From Schleiferiaceae bacterium (GTDB lineage: Bacteria > Bacteroidota > Bacteroidia > Flavobacteriales > Schleiferiaceae), in the NCBI GenBank assembly GCA_023260615.1, contig JALQUY010000041.1, forward strand, positions 1 to 12,532: DNA of 12,532 nucleotides, read 5' to 3'. The notes under the pieces are model-generated. The model was not told where the DNA came from, ran no database searches, and saw only the letters and a list, made by a program, of their open reading frames with translations. Positions within the stretch are counted from its first letter, which is position 1. The number at the start of each line of letters is the position of its first letter. Below are positions 6,677 through 12,532 of this stretch, piece after piece. Made by a program: the position numbers and the translations under genes.

Positions 6677-7683
6677 AGCGCAAGCGGGGCGTTTTCCGTG
6701 AAGCAGAGCATGTCGGTATCGCATTCGGCATAGCCGGAGTTGGGATTGGCTAAGAACAAAATGGACACACGGTGCAACTTATCTGGCTCGTGCAACCCAT
6801 TGCCCAGGGCCGCAGAGGCCGCGCCATTCACCAAGGTGACGAGGTCGCTGTACTTGTAACTGTTGAGCTCCCAGGCGGAACCGGGCCGAATTTCCACCGA
6901 CCACATGTCCTCGTTGCCTTCACTGTAGGTGCCGTCGCCGTTGTCGTCCTCGCGCAACTGCAACAAAATGATACCGTTGTCCAAACCAGCCAATTGGCGG
7001 AACACGCCATTGAAATAGACCTTATCCGCATCGTTGTTCAGACTGAAGCCCGCGCCGCTGTTGAAGTTGTTTTTGGGCATCTCGACCATGCCAATGAGCC
7101 AATCCCAAGCCACGGTGCCACCCATTTTATAGTAGGACAGACCTTCAGCCAGAGGGGCTCCACCTTGGACGGTGAACTTCATATTGGCACCCGATTGAAT
7201 GAACTTGGTCCATTCGGGGGACATGCCGTTTTCAAAGTCGTCCAGGATGGTCGCCTCAATCACACGCGTTCCCAAGACCTGCACGTTTCCGTACAACGTG
7301 TCGGGATAGCCTGGATAGGTCAGCATGACATCGCACATTTCCGTCTGGAAGGTGGGGAATTGCGAGGTCTCTCCCTGCCAAAGGGCGTTGGTGGCATCCA
7401 AGGTGCGGGCCTTTCCTTCGATGCGCTTAACCGCTCCGGAGGTTTGGCCCGTGATGGTCAGGACAAAATCCGTTGAAATGGAGGTCTCCGCCGTGAAATA
7501 GACACTCTCCCCGTTGGCAAAATTGACTTGCGCTCGGGAAGCAGTCAGGCCGGACTTCACCTTGAACGTTCCGTAAAGGTCCGTTAAGGCAGGGCCTTCG
7601 GGGGTCAGATCGCGCTCACAGCTCGCGAAGGCCAGCGACGCCAAGGCGAGAGAGGCTAGGAAATGCTTAGAACGTAATGGCAT
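6673..7683 (-). CDS. Lipoprotein of unknown family, possible surface glycan-binding protein
   Basis: I do not recognise a named family. It is 336 residues long and begins with a signal ending FAS-C22 followed by ERD, acidic residues of the kind seen in Bacteroidota surface-export signals. Residues about 30-140 look like one or two beta-sandwich repeats (alternating hydrophobic strands; TDLYGTF, DTLYGNV). Residues about 147-336 begin with LDDFENGMSPEW, an opening typical of galactose-binding-like sugar modules, and contain an Asp/Asn-rich loop DDNGDGTYSEGNED (246-259) that could bind calcium. Several exposed-type tryptophans lie in this part (W158, W193, W195, W261, W271). It sits between the outer-membrane barrels and the carbohydrate-binding lipoprotein, so a surface glycan-binding role, analogous to SusE/SusF but without clear sequence likeness, is inferred. 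ATG 7683 overlaps the barrel gene by 17 bases; the upstream in-frame starts give no signal peptide. Confidence 0.5.
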   Translation of the reverse strand: MPLRSKHFLASLALASLAFASCERDLTPEGPALTDLYGTFKVKSGLTASRAQVNFANGESVYFTAETSISTDFVLTITGQTSGAVKRIEGKARTLDATNALWQGETSQFPTFQTEMCDVMLTYPGYPDTLYGNVQVLGTRVIEATILDDFENGMSPEWTKFIQSGANMKFTVQGGAPLAEGLSYYKMGGTVAWDWLIGMVEMPKNNFNSGAGFSLNNDADKVYFNGVFRQLAGLDNGIILLQLREDDNGDGTYSEGNEDMWSVEIRPGSAWELNSYKYSDLVTLVNGAASAALGNGLHEPDKLHRVSILFLANPNSGYAECDTDMLCFTENAPLAL

Positions 7684-9373
7684 AGAGCACGTAGAGATTT
7701 TGGATGGAATAGTTCGCATCCAGGGTTTTAACATAGCTGCCCAACCAACCAAGGGTGAGCGTAGATTGTTCGCTGCTGGCATAGTTCAGGCAGAGGTTGG
7801 GAAGCAGCTCTTGGTGGGAGCGTTCACCGCCCCGAATGTCCAATACCGTATTCTCTGCATTCCGGATAATATCATAGGCAAAACCGCCGTGGCCCAGGGT
7901 CAACAGGCCGGCTTCCACCGAGAAGGTTTGGTCCGAATTCAAATACGCCTTGGCGCTCCAACTCGTCCATGGCAGGCGGTAAGACGTGTTGGGCACATCG
8001 TCCCCCACGTTGGTTCGCCATGCCCGCTGGTCGCGGATCAAGCCGCGGAATTCCACCCCGTAGCCCATACGACTAGGCCAGCGCAGATCCAGGTCCACAC
8101 GGGAAAACTGGGTGAGCACATCCGTGCCTTGGCCGCGGATTTCTTGGGCCCAGACGCCCTCCACCTTGTAGAAAATACCCAGCGCAATGCCCGCAAAGTC
8201 GGCGGTCACGCGGCGACGGTTGGGGGTCGCTAAACCCCGAGGATCCATGATCAAATAGGTGTTGTTATCGCTTCCCAAGGTGGAGTTCCAGCGGTAGCGG
8301 TACAAGTTGCTCTCGCGGAAGAGATCCAGGTAGGTCCATGTGCGCACGCTTTTGCTGTTCCCAATGCGGGTGAACGCCGCTGGTGCTAGGCTTGAGATAT
8401 TGGGCGTCGTTTGGGCCGTTGGGCTGTAGAAATCCGGGCCCACCTCGGTGTATCGGAGGGAAGCCGCGGTGCTTATGCCGAGTTCTTTCAGCCAGTATAC
8501 CCCTTTTACATCGATCATGTAATCGGCATCTTGGTCCCCGCTCACCCACTGCGTGGATGAGGAGCCCAGTTCGCCCTGGAGTCGCCACCGGCTTTGCTTG
8601 ACGATCTGAAAATCCCCGGTCAGCACGTGGTTGCCATAGAGGTCGGTGGCAGCTGAAGTGCCCGCCAATTCTTGGATGCCCACGTAATTAAGTCCAACCT
8701 TTACCCATGGAGTCAAGGACGAGGGATCGTTCAAGGTCCAGAGCGTCCGCCCTCCAAAAGCCCAGCTCTCCGTCGCCTGTCCGCTAAAACCCGCGCGCTG
8801 GCGGAAGGCAAAGGCCGAATGGTCCGCGTAGCGCGGCCCGCGGGCGAAGTCCGTTCGGAATTCCACCACAGCCCCCTGCTGACGCCACGTGTTATGGTCG
8901 GTAATGAAGGCATCGTACCCAGCGAGATTCTTCTGCAGCTGTGCCATGCCCGAAGGCAAGATGCCCGCCATCAAGGGACCAGGTCGGTGAAACGTAAAGG
9001 GGGTCAGCGCATAGTCCACATCTCCCAAGGTGTAGCGAATGCGGTCTTGAATGAGGCCCTTCACTTGCAACTGGCGCAAGTCAAAGGTGACGCCAGACCC
9101 CCAAAAGCCGCCGTAGTCGTTTCGTACACGGACCATGGCCAAGACCTCGGTCGAAGGATTGGGGCGCAATCGCATGCCTAAGTCGGCCATGACGTGACCG
9201 CTGTTGCTGCGTGGGGAGGTCACGGTATCGCCCGCACCGCTGTAGCGGTCTGCGAAGTAGACCCCGCGCGCTTTGCCTGTGAGCGAAAATTTGGGTTGGT
9301 AATCTTGTGCGGCAGTCGCGAGCGGCAAGGCCAAACAGGCGATGAGGCACAAGGGGTATTTCAATGCGTTCAT
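7667..9373 (-). CDS. Outer-membrane beta-barrel protein, 568 residues (porin-like, unassigned family)
   Basis: A Sec signal peptide (about 1-22, ending ATAA before QDYQ) precedes a mature chain that is almost wholly amphipathic strands with aromatic girdle residues and polar turns. It ends in LYVLYAITF, with the terminal phenylalanine expected for insertion by the BAM complex. Such size and pattern fit a porin-like barrel of perhaps 16 or more strands. There is no TonB box, plug domain or T9SS sorting domain. A segment around 95-130 (QLQVKGLIQDRIRYTLGDVD) resembles the strand-loop-strand of barrels known only as hypothetical proteins. The gene follows the larger barrel gene with TAA directly against ATG. 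Together they may form a pore pair for oligosaccharides or a scaffold for the lipoproteins; both ideas are inference from context. Confidence 0.6.
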   Translation of the reverse strand: MNALKYPLCLIACLALPLATAAQDYQPKFSLTGKARGVYFADRYSGAGDTVTSPRSNSGHVMADLGMRLRPNPSTEVLAMVRVRNDYGGFWGSGVTFDLRQLQVKGLIQDRIRYTLGDVDYALTPFTFHRPGPLMAGILPSGMAQLQKNLAGYDAFITDHNTWRQQGAVVEFRTDFARGPRYADHSAFAFRQRAGFSGQATESWAFGGRTLWTLNDPSSLTPWVKVGLNYVGIQELAGTSAATDLYGNHVLTGDFQIVKQSRWRLQGELGSSSTQWVSGDQDADYMIDVKGVYWLKELGISTAASLRYTEVGPDFYSPTAQTTPNISSLAPAAFTRIGNSKSVRTWTYLDLFRESNLYRYRWNSTLGSDNNTYLIMDPRGLATPNRRRVTADFAGIALGIFYKVEGVWAQEIRGQGTDVLTQFSRVDLDLRWPSRMGYGVEFRGLIRDQRAWRTNVGDDVPNTSYRLPWTSWSAKAYLNSDQTFSVEAGLLTLGHGGFAYDIIRNAENTVLDIRGGERSHQELLPNLCLNYASSEQSTLTLGWLGSYVKTLDANYSIQNLYVLYAITF

Positions 9374-11389
9374 TTAGAAGAGCAGTTTCAGTTCAAGTGT
9401 GGTTTCAGATCCATGGTAAGTATCTAAGGTGAAGCTTCGGTCGGTAAAGCCAAACCATTTGTGGCGCAGGTAAAAACTCACGTCCTTGGTCGCCCAGATG
9501 TCGGCCCCAAAGCCGTAGGCATAGCCGCGCTGGTCCAAGGGACGGCCTTCTGCACTGACCATGGTTTGCAGGTTGCCCAACGTGGCATCCGCCGAGGCCA
9601 TCGCCACCAGCGTGAGGTGTTCATTCCACATCAGATAGGCTTCGTTTTCAAAGGAATACTGGCGCAAGAGGGCATCTGCCGCCACGTTCAAGGGGCTCCA
9701 AGCCTGCTGAATGCTGTGGGCACGAAGCAAATGGTTGAAGATCCAAACCTTGTTGCCCGTGCGTTGGCGGTGCAAGGCCTGAATCTCCCATTGGCTGAAG
9801 TGCAGGGGATTCTCTTGGGTGACCGCCAAGCCAATTTTGTCGTAGGTATTTCGGAAAATCACGTTGGTGCGGTTGTAGGGACCCACACCTGCGGGGAACT
9901 GCCAGCGCCAGAATCGGCTGCGGGTCAAGGCATTCACGGGGTGTCCAAAGGACAAGCTGCTACTCCCCCCTTCTATTTCGCGTGAAAAGCTGTAGCCCAA
10001 GTTGATGTAGAGGTTCTTGGGGTGGTAGGCCCAGTTAAGGTCCAAACCTGTTCGGTTGTTGGCCAACTGTCCAAAGCCCAACAAGGACGTGCCCGTGGGC
10101 TGCAAAACGGCTGAACTGCCCGCTTGCCCCGCCGGAATGCTGTTGATGGAGGCTTCGTTGATGGCTCCATTCACGATAGCCCCTGCGTTGTTGATGGCAT
10201 CGGGGCTGATGTAGTAGGCATGCGCTTGGGCATCCCAGTTCTTCTTGGGTTGGTACATCCAACGACCTTGTGCGGCTAGCCCTTGGACGCGGCCGTAGTC
10301 TTCGGAGTAGTAGCCACTCCAGCCAGACTCTGCATAGCCCATCCAAGCGCCGTGGCGGTAGGCCACCTTTCCTGTATGCATGTAAGAACCGAAAGGCTGT
10401 TGCAGCATGGAATCTTGGTAGGCCTGCTGGTTCATGCTTTGGGCCGAAAGCGTCCACCGCTCGCCCACCGTCTTGACGTACTGGCCCGCAAAAGCTCCGT
10501 TGGGACGCGGATCAAAGCCTCCATTCTGCTCGTTCTTGCCAAGGAGCACTTTGACTTGCTGCCCATGGGGAAGCCCGAGCATCTCCAGGATGCCGCCCTG
10601 GAAGGCACGCTTGCCCCAGCGCTGTTCCTGACTCACCTGGCCGCTGCTCACGTAGTTGTTGTAGCGCTCAAAAGGACTGAGGCCAATGGGGTCCCAAGGA
10701 TTGCGGTCGAAGAGCATGTACCGGTTGTAGCCGATGTAGGCGCCCATGGTGAGTTCGGTCAGCTCGTACCAATGAATGCCGCCTAATCGCACGCCCAAAC
10801 CGCCCAAAGGCGTCACCACTGTGCTATATAGGTTCATTCCCAAAAGCATGTTCATCTGTCCACCGATGCGGGGCTGCTTCAAAGGCGCGTCGTAGTTCCC
10901 CAGCAAGCTATCCGCCACGGGCAGACTGTAAACCGAGGCTACATTGCCCTCTAAAAACTGGAAGGCAAAGAGGTCCATGCCCCAGGTGGCGCCTTTCCCC
11001 GCTTTGCCGCTGATGTTCAGCATAAACTGTGGCAACTGGCTGTCGTCCCCAATGAAGATGTCGCGTTCGGGCAAGGGGTAGCCCGCAACGGCCTCAAAAC
11101 CACCCGGTAAGTAGCGGTAGTCCATGAAGTAGCGGTAGTAGCCCGCTGCATTCACGGAACGAAGCCGTGAGGGCTCCATCTTGGGGAAGGATCCGAACGG
11201 GCCACTGAAGTCGTGCCAAATGGGCGCGCGATTCCAATCTACCCTCGTGGGGTCCACGTGGGTCTTTGTGACGGAAGGTTCCGCGATCGCCTCATCGGGC
11301 TGGAGCTCCTCGGGGTCTGCGATTTGGGCCTGCGCGCTGCCCACAGAAAGCGCCAGGGCCAACAGGGGCCAAGTCCAGGTCAATTTCAT
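9374..11389 (-). CDS. Outer-membrane beta-barrel protein, 671 residues (unassigned family)
   Basis: A signal peptide (about 1-21, ending SAQA) is followed by an acidic, probably periplasmic segment (about 22-75, EELQPDEAIAEP and on) and then by a long series of amphipathic strands rich in Tyr, Trp and Gly, ending with LELKLLF. This is the layout of an integral outer-membrane barrel with a short N-terminal extension. The extension lacks a recognisable plug or carboxypeptidase-like domain, so it is not SusC. Aromatic-rich stretches such as GYYRYFMDYRYLPGG (83-97) and YAESGWSGYYSEDYG are notable and might contact sugars (inference). The start overlaps the stop of the GH2-like gene as ATGA. The protein is clearly envelope-targeted; function unknown, with oligosaccharide passage or polymer adhesion as candidates from context. 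Confidence 0.6.
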   Translation of the reverse strand: MKLTWTWPLLALALSVGSAQAQIADPEELQPDEAIAEPSVTKTHVDPTRVDWNRAPIWHDFSGPFGSFPKMEPSRLRSVNAAGYYRYFMDYRYLPGGFEAVAGYPLPERDIFIGDDSQLPQFMLNISGKAGKGATWGMDLFAFQFLEGNVASVYSLPVADSLLGNYDAPLKQPRIGGQMNMLLGMNLYSTVVTPLGGLGVRLGGIHWYELTELTMGAYIGYNRYMLFDRNPWDPIGLSPFERYNNYVSSGQVSQEQRWGKRAFQGGILEMLGLPHGQQVKVLLGKNEQNGGFDPRPNGAFAGQYVKTVGERWTLSAQSMNQQAYQDSMLQQPFGSYMHTGKVAYRHGAWMGYAESGWSGYYSEDYGRVQGLAAQGRWMYQPKKNWDAQAHAYYISPDAINNAGAIVNGAINEASINSIPAGQAGSSAVLQPTGTSLLGFGQLANNRTGLDLNWAYHPKNLYINLGYSFSREIEGGSSSLSFGHPVNALTRSRFWRWQFPAGVGPYNRTNVIFRNTYDKIGLAVTQENPLHFSQWEIQALHRQRTGNKVWIFNHLLRAHSIQQAWSPLNVAADALLRQYSFENEAYLMWNEHLTLVAMASADATLGNLQTMVSAEGRPLDQRGYAYGFGADIWATKDVSFYLRHKWFGFTDRSFTLDTYHGSETTLELKLLF

Positions 11390-12532
11390 GGGGCGACGGC
11401 AGTTAGTGGCAATTTGGCCAATTCTACGGGGCGACTTGGGCGCTGGTTGGCTTTGCGAGGTTCGACAAAGAAGGGCAGGTTGCCGTAGGCTACGAAGCCC
11501 TCGGCCTCCAAGTAGACAAAAATGCGGTAGGCGCCGGGTTTGCTGGGCACTCGGAAGGCCAATGGCTGCCCGCGGTAGGTGCCGGGCTTGAGCCGGCCTA
11601 GCGATTTGTACGCGATACTCGGGGGACGGTTTTCCGCATCTCCCCCTGCTTTGATGTCGGTGCTTTCAGGTAGGATTTCGTACCACACCTTGGCGCTTTT
11701 GACGCGATCGGCTACTGCCGCATCGTAGGGAATGGCGACTTTTTCTCCGGCTTGGAGGATCGGGGGCGTCGAGCCCATGGCCGTGACGGAGACGGGGGCG
11801 GGTGTGCGGTCTGCCTCGGCGAAATGGCCTTGCCAGACTTGGCTCACGCCCCAAAGGGTTTCGGTGGGTTTGCCCGACTCCATGTGAAGGCCATACCAGG
11901 TTTGGGTGGTTTCTTGCTTTTGGCCCCAGAGGAAGGCATAGGAACCCAAGCAGGTTCGGCGCTGCGCATAAATCTTGTCCACATAGCGCCGGCTGTACCC
12001 AGCTGCTTTGCTGCCTGAAGTTTGCTCAATGGGCGCACCCCAGGTGGCACGTGGCACTTCCCAATGGCCGTTGGGACCCCATTCGGTAATCATGTAGGGA
12101 CCCGTCCAACCGAAGCGTTCAATTTGGTCCGGCACCTTATCCAAATCGCCGTACGTGTTAATACCGTAAAAATCTAAAGACGGGCAACGCTCCTTGATCA
12201 AAAAGACCTCGGTCGAATCTAAACCCGCCGTGATCGTGGTGACCGGATGGTGCGGATCCTTCTCTTGAATCATGGCGGCAATGGCCTCCACGGCATACCA
12301 GACCTTCGTGTTGCTGTAATTCAGATCGACTTCATTGCCCACAGACCACGCTAAAAGTGCAGGGTGGTCCTTCAATTCGTCAATAACCCCACTGAACATC
12401 TCCAGTTGGGACTGAACTCGGGCCTCGTTGTCGTAGTCAAAGCCATGGCGCTCGTGCTGCACCCAGAGCCCCATCATAACGGTCACTCCGTGCTTCTGAG
12501 CCTCGTCCAGAATTTCTTTCGCGTTATCGTGG
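11386..12532 (-). CDS. Clan-A glycoside hydrolase, GH2 TIM-barrel-like, with C-terminal beta-sandwich (5' partial)
   Basis: The frame stays open to the right edge; 381 residues are visible (numbered here from the GTG at 12486, which is internal, not the true start). The barrel shows WSVGNEVDL with the expected acid/base E52 (codon 12331-12333) and MITEWGPNGHWE with the expected nucleophile E135 (12082-12084), the two-glutamate layout of clan GH-A. FLWGQKQETTQTWYG (186-200) continues the barrel. Residues about 230-342 form a beta-sandwich (VWYEILPESTD, GGDAE, GAYRIFVYLE, NLPFFVEP), a module often seen after such barrels in Bacteroidota proteins annotated as GH2. The missing N-terminus should hold the signal peptide and possibly GH2 sandwich domains. 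GH5-like or GH158-like membership cannot be excluded. It is the first visible gene of the operon and overlaps the next gene by ATGA. Confidence 0.75.
   Translation of the reverse strand, partial: HDNAKEILDEAQKHGVTVMMGLWVQHERHGFDYDNEARVQSQLEMFSGVIDELKDHPALLAWSVGNEVDLNYSNTKVWYAVEAIAAMIQEKDPHHPVTTITAGLDSTEVFLIKERCPSLDFYGINTYGDLDKVPDQIERFGWTGPYMITEWGPNGHWEVPRATWGAPIEQTSGSKAAGYSRRYVDKIYAQRRTCLGSYAFLWGQKQETTQTWYGLHMESGKPTETLWGVSQVWQGHFAEADRTPAPVSVTAMGSTPPILQAGEKVAIPYDAAVADRVKSAKVWYEILPESTDIKAGGDAENRPPSIAYKSLGRLKPGTYRGQPLAFRVPSKPGAYRIFVYLEAEGFVAYGNLPFFVEPRKANQRPSRPVELAKLPLTAVAP

Larger units (their letters stand above)
2377..12532 (-). other. Seven-gene glycan-processing operon (5' end beyond the right edge)
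   Basis: Seven minus-strand genes follow one another with almost no spacing: a 4-base ATGA overlap at 11386-11389, a TAA directly against ATG at 9373/9374, a 17-base overlap at 7667-7683, ATGA overlaps at 6673-6676 and 5450-5453, and an 8-base gap at 4612-4619. There is no room for internal terminators or for normal intergenic promoters. The order is GH2-like enzyme, barrel, barrel, lipoprotein, carbohydrate-binding lipoprotein, GH16, GH3. The shared theme is extracellular and periplasmic glycan breakdown. No SusC or SusD is present in the visible part. The promoter lies beyond 12532, and no obvious minus-strand terminator was seen between 2376 and 2271. Confidence 0.85.

Noticed and set aside
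7684..7782. Longer form of the unassigned lipoprotein, starting up to 33 codons upstream of ATG 7683
   Set aside because: The extension lies fully inside the barrel coding sequence and would bury the signal peptide and lipobox.
9374..11389. SusC-like TonB-dependent receptor
   Set aside because: At 671 residues it is too short for SusC, and no carboxypeptidase-like extension, TonB box or plug domain is visible.
2377..12532. Type IX secretion sorting domains on the glycoside hydrolases
   Set aside because: No enzyme ends with the C-terminal sorting domain pattern; GH16 ends in the jelly-roll, GH3 after the fibronectin-like domain, and the GH2-like enzyme in a short proline-rich tail after its sandwich domain.

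Overview
The window looks like a piece of a Bacteroidota chromosome, judged by eye to be moderately GC-rich. The evidence is lipoprotein and outer-membrane-barrel genes of Bacteroidota style, A-rich leaders without an obvious Shine-Dalgarno sequence before the plus-strand genes, and glycoside hydrolases of types common in that phylum. No rRNA, tRNA, CRISPR array, insertion sequence or phage gene is visible, and no stretch over about 300 bases lacks a gene.

Left part (1-2335, plus strand): the last codons of a gene that ends like the cytochrome cbb3 oxidase accessory protein CcoG. It overlaps a six-helix TauE/UreH-like membrane protein with an HCxxMCGP motif. Then come a tandem-domain universal stress protein and a short NfeD-like membrane protein, each with its own upstream region and each followed by an intrinsic terminator. 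The two upstream regions carry FNR/ANR-type inverted repeats with identical half-sites (750-764 and 1749-1763). This suggests a small regulon answering to low oxygen or nitric oxide next to the oxidase assembly genes.

Right part (2377-12532, minus strand, transcribed right to left and running off the right edge): seven tightly packed genes, almost certainly one operon. In transcription order they are a clan-A (GH2-like) glycosidase with a C-terminal beta-sandwich (5' end outside the window), two consecutive outer-membrane beta-barrel proteins that I cannot place in a known family, a 336-residue lipoprotein of unknown family, a lipoprotein with two carbohydrate-binding-like modules (the second CBM9-like), a GH16 lipoprotein, and a GH3 beta-glucosidase with a plain signal peptide. 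Junctions are ATGA overlaps, a TAA-ATG abutment, a 17-base overlap or an 8-base gap.

Inferred working model: lipoprotein GH16 and the binding lipoproteins handle a beta-glucan-like polymer at the outer membrane, one or both barrels let oligosaccharides through, and periplasmic GH3 (perhaps with the GH2-like enzyme) trims them to sugars. No SusC/SusD pair and no TonB-dependent receptor is visible, so this is a non-canonical glycan locus. The paired barrels plus the unassigned lipoprotein are the best candidates for something undescribed.
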